DNA of 64,000 nucleotides. Origin: Parasutterella muris. Lineage in GTDB: Bacteria > Pseudomonadota > Gammaproteobacteria > Burkholderiales > Burkholderiaceae_F. Positions within the stretch are counted from its first letter, which is position 1, and every line of letters starts with the position of its first letter. Of the stretch, positions 1 through 8,161 are shown piece after piece. Both the position numbers and the translations under genes were made by a program. The notes under the pieces were generated by a model, which was not told the origin of the DNA, searched no databases, and worked only from the letters and a program-made list of their open reading frames with translations. The stretch lies in assembly GCF_009767915.1 (NCBI RefSeq), contig NZ_WSRP01000014.1:1-64000 (forward strand). The letters are read 5' to 3'.

Positions 1-65
1 TGAAACGCCTCCACGCCGATGATAGTGAGTTGTATTTCTTGCGAAAGTAGGTAGTCTCCGGGCTC
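1..65 (+). rRNA. rrf: 5S ribosomal RNA, 3' part (gene starts before the window)
   Basis: The first bases match the second half of a bacterial 5S rRNA: TGAAACGCC, then CGCCGATGATAGTG, then GCGAAAGTAGGT, ending in the 3' strand of the terminal helix. An intrinsic terminator follows directly. This places the end of an rRNA operon (presumably 16S-23S-5S) just left of the window. The exact 3' end is uncertain by a few bases because the 5' half needed for pairing is not visible. Confidence 0.9.
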
Positions 66-74
66 TCCATTCTT

Positions 75-110
75 AAAACCTCTTGCTGCGAACGCGGTGA
101 GAGGTTTTTT
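75..110 (+). terminator. Intrinsic terminator of the rRNA operon
   Basis: An 8-bp stem, AAACCTCT (76-83) with AGAGGTTT (100-107), closes a loop of about 16 bases and runs into a T6 tract. It lies just after 5S rRNA. Confidence 0.85.
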
Positions 111-365
111 CATTTCTGGTTTAAATCTGAATGCATAAATAATCCGAAAAAACCCTTATATTTAGGATAATTTATCGAATTTATTGCTCTTCTTGAGAAT
201 TAATAATTAATCTATTTAAATCATTTGGTTGACCTATTAATAATTCGTAAGTTAACAATAGTAAGCTAAGCATTAACCCTGAATAAAAAAATAATATATC
301 GACGAAACGTAAATAAAAGTGTATCTTTGTGTTCGCTCTAAAAACTTAAATCAGGAGATATCAAG

Positions 366-2015
366 ATGGCTCAGGCCCCCGAATTCAAATACGCCCCTAT
401 GTTCCAGATCGAAAAAGATGATACCGAGTACTATCATCTCTCCAGTGAATATGTCTCTCTGGGCGAATTTGAAGGTCAAGAAATTCTTAAAGTTGAACCG
501 GAAGCACTCACAATGCTTATTGAAAGAGCTTTCACTGATGTCAACTTTATGCTGCGTCGCTCCCATAATGAATGCGTCGCAAAGATTCTGAAAGACCCGG
601 AATCCTCTGAAAACGATAAATATGTCGCTTTGACAATGCTTCGCAACGCTGAGATTTCTGCTAAACGCGTCCTTCCGATCTGCCAGGATACCGGCACTGC
701 AATCATTCATGGCGAAAAAGGTCAGCGCGTTTGGACCAATTTTGAAGACGAAGAAGCAATTGCCCGCGGTGTTTACAACACCTACACACAGAACGCGCTT
801 CGTTATTCTCAGAATGCCCCGCTTTCTCTCTATAAAGAAATCAATACCCGCTGCAATCTCCCCGCTCAGATCGATATCGAAGCCACTCAGGGCGAAGAAT
901 ACCGCTTCCTGTGTGTAGTTAAGGGCGGCGGTTCTGCCAACAAGTCTTATCTCTTCCAGAAGACTAAGGCAATTCTTAATCCGAAAGCTTTGATCCCCTT
1001 CCTCTTCGAACAGATCAAGGGTCTTGGTACAGCTGCTTGCCCGCCTTACCATATCGCTGTCGTGATTGGCGGTACTTCTGCAGAAAAGACAATGCTGACT
1101 GTGAAGCTTGCTTCTACTAAGTACTACGACAACCTGCCGACAACCGGCGACGAAACAGGCCGCGCTTTCCGTGATGTTGAGCTCGAAAACAAACTGCTTG
1201 AACTTGCTAACAGCATCGGCTTAGGCGCTCAGTTCGGCGGCAAGTATCTTGCTCACGATGTTCGCGTTGTTCGCCTGCCGCGTCACGGCGCCAGCTGCCC
1301 GATCGGTATCGGCGTCAGCTGCTCTGCCGACCGTAACGTCAAGTGCAAGATCAATAGAGAAGGCCTCTGGATTGAACAGCTCGATACGAACCCGGGTGAA
1401 CTGATCCCTGAAGAATACAGAACTAAGGGCGAAGGCGAGACTGTTAAGATCGATCTGAATCAGCCGATGGAACAGATTCGTGCCGAACTGTCTAAGTATC
1501 CGGTTTCTACACGCGTTTCTCTGACCGGCAAGATCATTGTGGCTCGCGACATCGCGCACGCCAAACTTCAGGAACGTCTGGATAAGGGTGAACCCCTGCC
1601 TGACTACATTAAAGATCATCCGGTTCTCTACGCAGGTCCCGCAAAAACTCCCGAAGGCTATGCCTGCGGCTCAATGGGCCCGACAACAGCTAACCGTATG
1701 GATCCTTATGCTGATCCGTTCATGGCTGCCGGCGGTTCCTTCGTTATGATCGCTAAGGGCAATCGTACTGACGTAGTTACCGAAGCCTGTAAGAAACACG
1801 GCGGCTTCTATCTTGGAACGATCGGCGGTGTTGCCGCGGACCTCGCAGAAGAAGCTATCCGCAGCATTAAGTGTATTGAGTATCCTGAACTCGGTATGGA
1901 AGCGGTTTACGAAATTGAAGTGGAAGATTTCCCGGCATTCATCCTGGTCGATGACAAGGGCAACGACTTCTTCAAACAGCTCAAGCCCCTGCATCCGATT
2001 AATCTCGTCGACTAA
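366..2015 (+). CDS. fumA: Class I fumarate hydratase (iron-sulfur, FumA/FumB type)
   Basis: Interconverts fumarate and malate in the cytoplasm. At 549 residues it is almost exactly the length of E. coli FumA (548) and is alignable along its whole length, including the N-terminal DDTEYY segment and the C-terminal [18 protein letters not shown]. The three [4Fe-4S] cysteines are visible at C106 (ICQDTGTAI), C225 (ACPPYH) and C319 (GVSCSADRN). The start is set by AGGAGAT at 352-358. Class I fumarases are oxygen-labile and need no partner subunit, which suits an anaerobe. The gene is monocistronic: the rRNA terminator lies upstream and its own terminator follows. About 250 AT-rich bases upstream should hold its promoter, but I could not fix one with confidence. 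Confidence 0.96.
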   Translation: MAQAPEFKYAPMFQIEKDDTEYYHLSSEYVSLGEFEGQEILKVEPEALTMLIERAFTDVNFMLRRSHNECVAKILKDPESSENDKYVALTMLRNAEISAKRVLPICQDTGTAIIHGEKGQRVWTNFEDEEAIARGVYNTYTQNALRYSQNAPLSLYKEINTRCNLPAQIDIEATQGEEYRFLCVVKGGGSANKSYLFQKTKAILNPKALIPFLFEQIKGLGTAACPPYHIAVVIGGTSAEKTMLTVKLASTKYYDNLPTTGDETGRAFRDVELENKLLELANSIGLGAQFGGKYLAHDVRVVRLPRHGASCPIGIGVSCSADRNVKCKINREGLWIEQLDTNPGELIPEEYRTKGEGETVKIDLNQPMEQIRAELSKYPVSTRVSLTGKIIVARDIAHAKLQERLDKGEPLPDYIKDHPVLYAGPAKTPEGYACGSMGPTTANRMDPYADPFMAAGGSFVMIAKGNRTDVVTEACKKHGGFYLGTIGGVAADLAEEAIRSIKCIEYPELGMEAVYEIEVEDFPAFILVDDKGNDFFKQLKPLHPINLVD

Positions 2016-2033
2016 TACTCGTCTTTGAGAACG

Positions 2034-2057
2034 GCCCGGCAAATTGCCGGGCTTTTT
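2034..2057 (+). terminator. Intrinsic terminator of the fumarase gene
   Basis: GCCCGGC (2034-2040) pairs with GCCGGGC (2046-2052) around a 5-base loop, followed by a T-rich tract. It lies 19 bases after the fumarase stop codon. Confidence 0.9.
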
Positions 2058-2151
2058 ATTTATGCAAACGGCTAAAATTTTCTCTCCCGGAAGCTGTTGC
2101 ATAGGTATCCGTATTTTTGTACAAATAGATAAAAACATAAGGCAGAGCAGA

Positions 2152-5100
2152 ATGAATACAGAAACAGAAAAATTAAAAAAGATTTTTTCTCTATGGAGAG
2201 ATATTGAGTGTCTGACCCCGTTCGAAATTCACGAAAATGATTTTGAATCTCTGCTGGACCCGAATAATTCTGCACATTCACCGCGCAGTTCTATTTTTAA
2301 ATGGGACGAAAAAAACAACCGCGGCCGAACTGCCTTTCAGCACGAACTTAATAAGTCGCCGGTCGGCACAGATACGGCAGAACACATCACGGTCTATACG
2401 ATCTGTGCAGGAGTGATTCCGACAGAACTCTACGTCAAACGGGTAGAAGAACTCCTGCGCAAACTGCGTCCTGACTGTTCAGAGTTTCTAAAAGACTATT
2501 CTTACGAACAGATGCGCAGTAACGGACGCATCGCGCTCGGCGGATTTCGCGTAAATCACTTTGGAAAATTCGTCCCGGATTCAATTCATATTTCCTACGC
2601 TTTTGCTTATTTGATTGAACTTTCAAGAATGGTGAAGGACAGGGAAAAGATCGCGGATCCCGTTTCTCAGGCCGTGTCCGTTGCGATTTCAATCCAAAGC
2701 AGGTTTTGGCCCGAACTGGATACGTCAATATCTTCTGCGGAGGACGCGCAGGCGGAGCTCCCTGACTCAAAAATTCTTTATCAGATGAAGTGCAGACGGA
2801 TGAAAGGCGCAAAAACTCGAGATGGAAAATCGAGAAGGATCATGCAGCTGAATGATCTTAGTCCCAGCCTTCCAATCTTTGATGCAAACATCGTCGACGA
2901 AATCGTGAAATTTTTGCTTAAAGAAGCAGAGCTGGATGTACCGTATGAAATTTGGGTGGCTAAACAGTTTCAGGTTTCAACTCAGCCCGCACCTATGCCT
3001 TTCATGAATTCGCCGTATGTAGTGGAGATAGAAAGAATCCTTGCGCTGCTTAAAGATAACTTTGCAAGCCCGGAAGATATTCTGAGCAAAATCACTTACA
3101 GTATCTTGGACGATTCTCCCGGTCCGGATCGCAAAGATATTCTGACTTCTCCCAAAGCATTTGCCGATTTGGCAAACCCTAAGCACTTTAATCTCGGACG
3201 CTGGCCAAATCTCATTCAGCACTATTTAGTTCCTCTGCAGCAGGCGGCAGTTGAAGCGATTTGTTCCTGTGATGATTATTCGCCGGTCGTTTCAATTAGC
3301 GGACCTCCGGGTACCGGCAAGACAGAAATAGTGAAAGAGCTTGTCGCTGATGTAGTGGTCAGAAGAGCGTTCGTGCTCAGCAAAATTAAAAATATCGGAG
3401 TTGAAGAATTATTTGACGATATCGCCGAAGGGCTGGCTCTCAAGTCGGAATTTTCAGAAGACTTCTCAATTATTGTTGCCTCCAACAACAATAACGCGGT
3501 TGAAAATATTACGAAGGAACTGCCTTATTCGTACGGATTTGAAAGGCAGACGTTTTATTTTCCGGAACTCGCTGATGAGTTAAATCACACGGAAGGCGCT
3601 TGGGGACTGATCTCTGCCGCTTTGGGAAAAGGCATAAACTGGCAGCGGTTTTATAAAACACTTTTTAGACGGAAGACGCTCGATTCGAACGGAACTAAGG
3701 TAAAAAAAACTTATCTCGAAGGATATCTGTTAGAGCAAAGAGATCAGGAAGGCGGTCAGGTTGCTGTTGAAAAGAAATGGGAGGAGCAGCGTGCAAATTT
3801 CAAAAAACTTCTTGGAGAAACAGTTTCTCTGCTTAAACAGCAGGACAGCATTTATAAGAATCAGCGTAAAGATCTGCCTGAGAGCGTCTCACAGAAGGTT
3901 CAGCAGCGCAGAAGCGGTCTATTGGACCAAATCTTTGCAGACGGTTTAGAAGACGAAGATGCACAGCCGATATCGTTGTTTGATTTTTCGACGCGGGGTG
4001 TAAAGGAAATCAACCATGAAAAACGCCTGTATTCGACTAAGGAAATTGATATCACGAGAACAGAGCTCTTTTTGAGCGCGCTTGAGCTTCATCGTCTGAC
4101 CATTCTTATTCATGCGAAGCGTTTTGTTCGAGCGATCGAGACCTGCAGTCTAGCATCGATGAGGAATGTCTCTTCGGTTTATCGAGCTCAAATGCTCGGG
4201 ACGATTACGTTTTTAGTTCCTGTTATTTCTACGACGTTTGCCGCGTCAGTCATTCGCTTTGGATGCTGTACAAAGAAAACGCTTCCGTGGGTTGTGATTG
4301 ATGAAGCTTCTCAGGCTTCGCCTCAGTCGGCACTTTGTCTTATGCAGAGAGCAAAACGGCTTATTGTGATTGGAGATACGCGTCAGCTTCCGCCGGTTGT
4401 TTCGCTTCCGCTCCCGATCATCGAGATGCTCATTGGAAAGGATAAATACTACGAACGATGGATATCACCGTATTGCAGCCTCCAAACTCTTGCGGATAAT
4501 ACCCAGGAGTACGGGACATGGTTTAGAAATTTCTCCGGCGGGAAAGAATGGACCGGACTTCCGCTGCGAGTACAGAGAAGGTCGATCAGACCGATGTTTA
4601 GAATTTCCAATGCTCTGTCATACTCCGGACAAATGTCTCTTCCCGGTCATTTGGAAGAAAAATTCAAAAAAGGGAAATTTATCCGTAGTTTTTGGCTTGA
4701 TGTCTCGCCTCAGTCTCCAAGCGACAGCAACTGTATTCCGGAGGAGATGGAAGCGGCGTCGCAACTGCTTGACTGGCTGGATAATGAGCTTGGCCGGACG
4801 GCTTTCTTTAATCGCGATTCCGAACCCAAAACGCTGATGATTTGTACGCCGTTTAGGGCAGTATCGGGTGCTCTGAAAGCTTCCGGGCTTACAAAGAATC
4901 GTATGAACTTTACGATAGAGAAGATTGGAACGATCCATACGATGCAGGGGCGTCAGGCAGATGTCGTAATTTTTATTTTAGGTTCGCGAAACGGCAAAGC
5001 CGGTTACTACGCAAGGAGCTGGGTCTGTGAACCGCCTAATCTGTTGAATGTAGCCGTAAGCCGTGCCAGAGAAACACTTATCGTTATTGGAAATTACGAA

Positions 5101-5193
5101 GACTGGCATTCTTTTATGCCGATGGGCACGGTAATTGACGCCCTGGAGCAGGATGGACTCGGTATTTTGACGGAATTACCGATAAATGGTTAA
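2152..5193 (+). CDS. Superfamily 1 helicase, Dna2/Upf1-like (AAA_11/AAA_12)
   Basis: About 1013 residues. An unrecognised N-terminal region of about 380 residues is followed by an SF1B-type helicase core: Walker A GPPGTGKTE (384-392), Walker B with DEASQ (from D717), motif III GDTRQLPP (741-748), motif V GTIHTMQG (ending near 933) and motif VI VAVSRAR (near 968-973). The roughly 325 residues between Walker A and B are a charged insertion. No nuclease domain is visible. The frame is open from 2044, but those codons overlap the fumarase terminator, so I chose ATG 2152; its Shine-Dalgarno (SD) sequence, AAGG upstream, is weak. Related helicases act in RNA/DNA metabolism or in phage defence. The substrate cannot be read from sequence, and there is no partner gene to decide. 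Confidence 0.85.
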   Translation: MNTETEKLKKIFSLWRDIECLTPFEIHENDFESLLDPNNSAHSPRSSIFKWDEKNNRGRTAFQHELNKSPVGTDTAEHITVYTICAGVIPTELYVKRVEELLRKLRPDCSEFLKDYSYEQMRSNGRIALGGFRVNHFGKFVPDSIHISYAFAYLIELSRMVKDREKIADPVSQAVSVAISIQSRFWPELDTSISSAEDAQAELPDSKILYQMKCRRMKGAKTRDGKSRRIMQLNDLSPSLPIFDANIVDEIVKFLLKEAELDVPYEIWVAKQFQVSTQPAPMPFMNSPYVVEIERILALLKDNFASPEDILSKITYSILDDSPGPDRKDILTSPKAFADLANPKHFNLGRWPNLIQHYLVPLQQAAVEAICSCDDYSPVVSISGPPGTGKTEIVKELVADVVVRRAFVLSKIKNIGVEELFDDIAEGLALKSEFSEDFSIIVASNNNNAVENITKELPYSYGFERQTFYFPELADELNHTEGAWGLISAALGKGINWQRFYKTLFRRKTLDSNGTKVKKTYLEGYLLEQRDQEGGQVAVEKKWEEQRANFKKLLGETVSLLKQQDSIYKNQRKDLPESVSQKVQQRRSGLLDQIFADGLEDEDAQPISLFDFSTRGVKEINHEKRLYSTKEIDITRTELFLSALELHRLTILIHAKRFVRAIETCSLASMRNVSSVYRAQMLGTITFLVPVISTTFAASVIRFGCCTKKTLPWVVIDEASQASPQSALCLMQRAKRLIVIGDTRQLPPVVSLPLPIIEMLIGKDKYYERWISPYCSLQTLADNTQEYGTWFRNFSGGKEWTGLPLRVQRRSIRPMFRISNALSYSGQMSLPGHLEEKFKKGKFIRSFWLDVSPQSPSDSNCIPEEMEAASQLLDWLDNELGRTAFFNRDSEPKTLMICTPFRAVSGALKASGLTKNRMNFTIEKIGTIHTMQGRQADVVIFILGSRNGKAGYYARSWVCEPPNLLNVAVSRARETLIVIGNYEDWHSFMPMGTVIDALEQDGLGILTELPING

Positions 5194-5273
5194 CAAGTAG
5201 ATACAATAACGAGAAATTAGGATGCGGCGCGAATTGCACAGCCAGGTCCGACAAGTCTCATGGAACTACTAGT

Positions 5274-6500
5274 ATGGATTCAGTGTTTTGGATTGTGATA
5301 GCGGCGATGGTTTTAATCGTCGTTCTCTTACGCTTTAAAGTTATTATCGGCTTATCGATTCTCTCGGGCGGCCTTTTGATCTGGCTGTTTGAGTCGAGAT
5401 CGCTGGAAATGCTTTGGAAGGCGATGCAGCAGACGCTGGTGATGCCGAGAACATGGGACCTAGTCCTGTGTTTGTATTTTGTGATGTGTCTTGAGGTTGA
5501 ACTGAGAAAGAGCGGATCGCTGCATGGAATGGTCGTCACGATGCGCAATATTTTCTCCAGCAATAAAGTGACGCTTGCGTTTATGCCGGCATTTTTAGGC
5601 TTGCTGCCTTCCCTTGGAGGCGCGCGTTTCTCCGCTCCGATTGTGAAGGAGGCGAGCGAAGGCATTGCCGTAGATGACGAAGAAAAGAGCGCTATTAATC
5701 TTTGGTTCCGTCATATTTTTGAATTTTCCAACCCTCTGATGCCCGGCGTCATTCTTGCCTGCGGTATTGCGAACGTCACAATTTCGGATCTGATCACACA
5801 CGTCGGCTGGGTTACGATTCTGTGTTTTGTTCTGGGTTGGATTGTTTTGATTCGTCCGCTCAGAATTACCGATCCGGAAAAAGCCACCAACACGACAAAC
5901 GATCACTCCATAGATTGGAAGAGTTTGTTCCTCGCTTTTGGCCCTATCATCGCCAGCTTTGTTCTGATTGTCGCCTTTAATATGCAGGCGGCTCTTGCGA
6001 TGGGATTGGTCGTAGTCGGTTTCATTCCGCTTTATTTCCTTTTCAAGCGTCAGATTCCTATTCTCAGTGTATTTACAGAGAGTTTGGACAAAAAGCTTTT
6101 CTTTAATGTGATCTGTATTCTGTATTTCATTCAGCTGTTGACCGTCATTGGAACACTGGATGAAATTGTGAATGCGTTTAATCATTCGAGTCTTCCGGCT
6201 CCTGCCATTGTTGCCTGTCTGGCCTTCATTTTTGGTGTGATGACCGGAATGGGACAAGGCTACATTGCGATTGTGATGCCGATCGTTGCTCTTATGGCAC
6301 CGGGAAATATTATCTTGGTTGGCATTACTATGGTTTACGGCTTAGTCGGTCAAATGATTACTCCGACTCACCTCTGCATTCTTGTAACGGTTGACTATTT
6401 CAAGAGCAGTCTGTGGAAAACGATTGGTAAATGTGCCTGGCTGTCATTTTTAACTGCGCTGATCTTTTCAGTTTGGACGTATTTCCGTTACTACAATTGA
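5274..6500 (+). CDS. DUF401 family membrane protein (putative transporter)
   Basis: A 408-residue polytopic inner-membrane protein with about ten or more hydrophobic segments. The signature LLPSLGGARFSAP (around residues 104-116) and the later GMGQGYIAIVMP segment fit the DUF401 family (also known as the AF0261-type hypothetical membrane proteins), which resembles ion-transporter-superfamily carriers. The substrate is unknown. It is 80 bases after the helicase and 25 bases before marC, so co-transcription with marC is likely. No clear ribosome binding site precedes ATG 5274; ATG 5261 is in another frame. Function is not assigned beyond membrane transport. Confidence 0.75.
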   Translation: MDSVFWIVIAAMVLIVVLLRFKVIIGLSILSGGLLIWLFESRSLEMLWKAMQQTLVMPRTWDLVLCLYFVMCLEVELRKSGSLHGMVVTMRNIFSSNKVTLAFMPAFLGLLPSLGGARFSAPIVKEASEGIAVDDEEKSAINLWFRHIFEFSNPLMPGVILACGIANVTISDLITHVGWVTILCFVLGWIVLIRPLRITDPEKATNTTNDHSIDWKSLFLAFGPIIASFVLIVAFNMQAALAMGLVVVGFIPLYFLFKRQIPILSVFTESLDKKLFFNVICILYFIQLLTVIGTLDEIVNAFNHSSLPAPAIVACLAFIFGVMTGMGQGYIAIVMPIVALMAPGNIILVGITMVYGLVGQMITPTHLCILVTVDYFKSSLWKTIGKCAWLSFLTALIFSVWTYFRYYN

Positions 6501-6525
6501 CGGATTGGACTTACGGAGGAGATAA

Positions 6526-7149
6526 ATGTCTCTTGCTGACTGCTTTGCGCTTTTTGTGAAGTTTTTCTTCCTGCTGACGCCGCCTTTTGTTATGTCCGCC
6601 TTCTTGTCGGTAACGAAAGACAATTCGATTAAAGAGCGCAATTATTTGGCGTTGTGGATTACTTTATGGATTTTGATTATTTCCGGAATATTGCTTTTCT
6701 TTGGCGGATTTATTTTCAAAATCTTTGGTATTACTCTTGATGCCTTCCGTGTCGGAACGGGCGCATTGCTTTTTCTAACGTCGGTCGGTTTGGTGAGCGG
6801 AAATTCCATCCGTGTTCCTCAGGGAGATTCTATTCAATCTCTTGCTGTGGTTCCAATGGCGATTCCAATCACACTTGGGCCTGCTTCAATCGGCGTACTG
6901 ATGGTTTACGGCGGCGAAATAAAAACAGGCCTTGGTTTCTTCCTTGCTTATCTTTCGATCAGTGCCGCGGTGATCTGTGTGGGCCTTCTTCTGTTTGTGT
7001 CGAACTATATTCAGAAGGCGATTGGGAAAAACGGCCTCGTAGTGCTGAGTAAGCTGACCGGTCTAATTCTCGCTGCGCTATCGGCTCAGATGATTTTCAT
7101 GGGGGCTGACGGTTTTCTTCAGGAGGCGATTAAGAACGCTTTAAAATAA
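6526..7149 (+). CDS. MarC family (UPF0056) integral membrane protein
   Basis: A 207-residue protein with about six membrane segments and the MarC-family features: an N-terminal segment ending in LLTPPFVM, a central FRVGTGALLFL helix and the VPMAIPITLGPASIG loop. MarC proteins were once linked to multidrug resistance in E. coli, but that role has been doubted; the transported substrate is unknown. The ribosome binding site CGGAGGA (6514-6520) is six bases before ATG. It follows the DUF401 gene by 25 bases, suggesting one transcript. Confidence 0.85.
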   Translation: MSLADCFALFVKFFFLLTPPFVMSAFLSVTKDNSIKERNYLALWITLWILIISGILLFFGGFIFKIFGITLDAFRVGTGALLFLTSVGLVSGNSIRVPQGDSIQSLAVVPMAIPITLGPASIGVLMVYGGEIKTGLGFFLAYLSISAAVICVGLLLFVSNYIQKAIGKNGLVVLSKLTGLILAALSAQMIFMGADGFLQEAIKNALK

Positions 7150-7196
7150 GTGTGTTAGCGGAAATAACCCCGTATTATTTGCTTACACAGCCTCTC

Positions 7197-7225
7197 TTGA
7201 ACAATTGAGCATCTTCGTGTATATT
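7197..7225 (+). promoter_or_regulatory. Sigma-70 promoter of the 37-residue membrane peptide gene
   Basis: TTGAAC (7197-7202), a 17-base spacer, then TATATT (7220-7225): five of six matches to TTGACA and five of six to TATAAT. An inverted repeat, AATTGAGC (7203-7210) and GCTCAATT (7231-7238), straddles the -10 box and could be an operator or, in the transcript, an early hairpin half. Confidence 0.65.
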
Positions 7226-7254
7226 GCTCGGCTCAATTAAAGGAGGGGTATAAC

Positions 7255-7368
7255 ATGGATAACGGAAGAACAGAAAACAAAGAGTCCGCTAAGATTATTG
7301 CGATATCCACAGTGATGTCTATGATCGGCAGCGCACTGCTTTTAGCTGTGTCGCATGTAATCGGCTAA
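7255..7368 (+). CDS. Small single-span membrane protein (37 residues), unrecognised
   Basis: ATG 7255 is preceded by a near-perfect SD sequence, AAAGGAGGGG (7239-7248 region). The 37-residue product has a charged N-terminus of about 12 residues (MDNGRTENKESAK) and then one hydrophobic helix of about 22 residues, so it should sit in the inner membrane. It has its own strong promoter upstream and an intrinsic terminator right after, so it is a stand-alone gene. I do not recognise a family. Small membrane peptides of this size often bind a larger transporter or sensor, but nothing here identifies a partner. The combination of promoter, ribosome binding site, ORF and terminator makes it credible despite its length. 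Confidence 0.7.
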   Translation: MDNGRTENKESAKIIAISTVMSMIGSALLLAVSHVIG

Positions 7369-7386
7369 TAAAATCGAAGTAAGTTT

Positions 7387-7423
7387 TAACCGTCTAGGCT
7401 GAAGAGGCCGGGACGGTTTTTTT
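7387..7423 (+). terminator. Intrinsic terminator after the small membrane peptide gene
   Basis: AACCGTC (7388-7394) pairs with GACGGTT (7412-7418), followed by a run of seven or more T. Confidence 0.85.
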
Positions 7424-7672
7424 GTTTATGGCGGTTCGTCGGAAAAATTTCGTTTCCGAGGCGGTCGTCCTGCAGGCTCAGAGCCGCGAAAAGACAACTG
7501 CCGCAGCCGGAGAAGGTTGTTCTGCTGAAGATAAGTCATGCGGGGAGTTTTTCGCGAAGATTCTGATTCGGGGTTTTGAGAAACCGCAGGCAAAGACAAA
7601 CAGATATCGACTGTGGTTATTCTGTGTATTAGATGATTGAAAACTCTGAAAACCCGCATGGATACTGGGTTC

Positions 7673-7747
7673 TGGCGGCCCCAACAGGAATCGAACCTGT
7701 ACTTCAGTCTTAGGAGGACCACGTTGTATCCATTCAACTATGGGGCC
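7673..7747 (-). tRNA. tRNA-Arg (anticodon CCT)
   Basis: Read on the minus strand, the 75 bases fold as a full cloverleaf: acceptor GGCCCCA with TGGGGCC, a D arm GTTG/CAAC, an anticodon arm with loop CTCCTAA and a T arm containing GGTTCGATTCC. The anticodon CCT reads the arginine codon AGG. The 3' CCA is encoded (7673-7675 on the plus strand). It is a single tRNA gene, not part of a cluster. Confidence 0.95.
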
Positions 7748-7909
7748 GGAGCGAGTAATTTTAAAGCATTTTTAATTTACGAGTTGGAACGTCTTCCAAA
7801 CAGGGCAAAATTCTTGTGGTTTGTGTCTGGAGACTTTTCGTTCAACAGGCCGAGGTTCTGAAGTGCGGCCTTATCCGGTTGTTTGAATCGGCTTAAAGGT
7901 TCTTTTTGT

Positions 7910-7927
7910 ACGGCAAAGCCGTTTTTT
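7910..7927 (+). terminator. Terminator-like hairpin with no upstream gene
   Basis: ACGGC (7910-7914), loop AAA, GCCGT (7918-7922), then T6. The stem is short but the T tract is good. Since no plus-strand gene lies before it, it might end an unrecognised short transcript or stop antisense transcription away from the tRNA. Confidence 0.45.
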
Positions 7928-8090
7928 AAGAGAAGGAAATCGCTATTTCGGCGGCTGTTTGAGTCTCTCAGCGGTCGGTACCGGAGACGCGCTGCTCAAT
8001 TTTCGATGGCATTTCTTCTTTGATTTTCGGCTCATGAGCGACGAAACCGACTCCCTGCTTCGAAGTCGGACACGGCAGTGAAAATATGAA

Positions 8091-8118
8091 TTAACACCTG
8101 CAGGCCTTTTGATAAAAT
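8091..8118 (+). promoter_or_regulatory. Probable promoter of parE-parC
   Basis: TTAACA (8091-8096), a 16-base spacer and TAAAAT (8113-8118). The expected start near 8125 gives a leader of about 37 bases before parE. Confidence 0.45.
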
Positions 8119-8161
8119 AGAACTTTGCGCTTTTGTCTTTTGTTTTACTTATTCCAACCGT

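Larger units (their letters stand above)
7748..8161. other. Intergenic region between tRNA-Arg and parE
   Basis: This 414-base stretch lies between the divergently oriented tRNA gene and parE. It contains a terminator-like hairpin on the plus strand (7910-7927) with no gene before it and the likely parE promoter near its right end. Short open frames here (for example minus strand 7943-8188) have no ribosome binding site and no recognisable product. Confidence 0.6.

Noticed and set aside
351-1052. Minus-strand open frame of 233 codons inside the fumarase gene
   Set aside because: It is a shadow of the well-supported fumarase reading frame, with no ribosome binding site and no recognisable protein.
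7422-7640. Plus-strand frame of 72 codons between the small peptide terminator and tRNA-Arg
   Set aside because: It begins at the end of the terminator, has no ribosome binding site and gives no family-like sequence.
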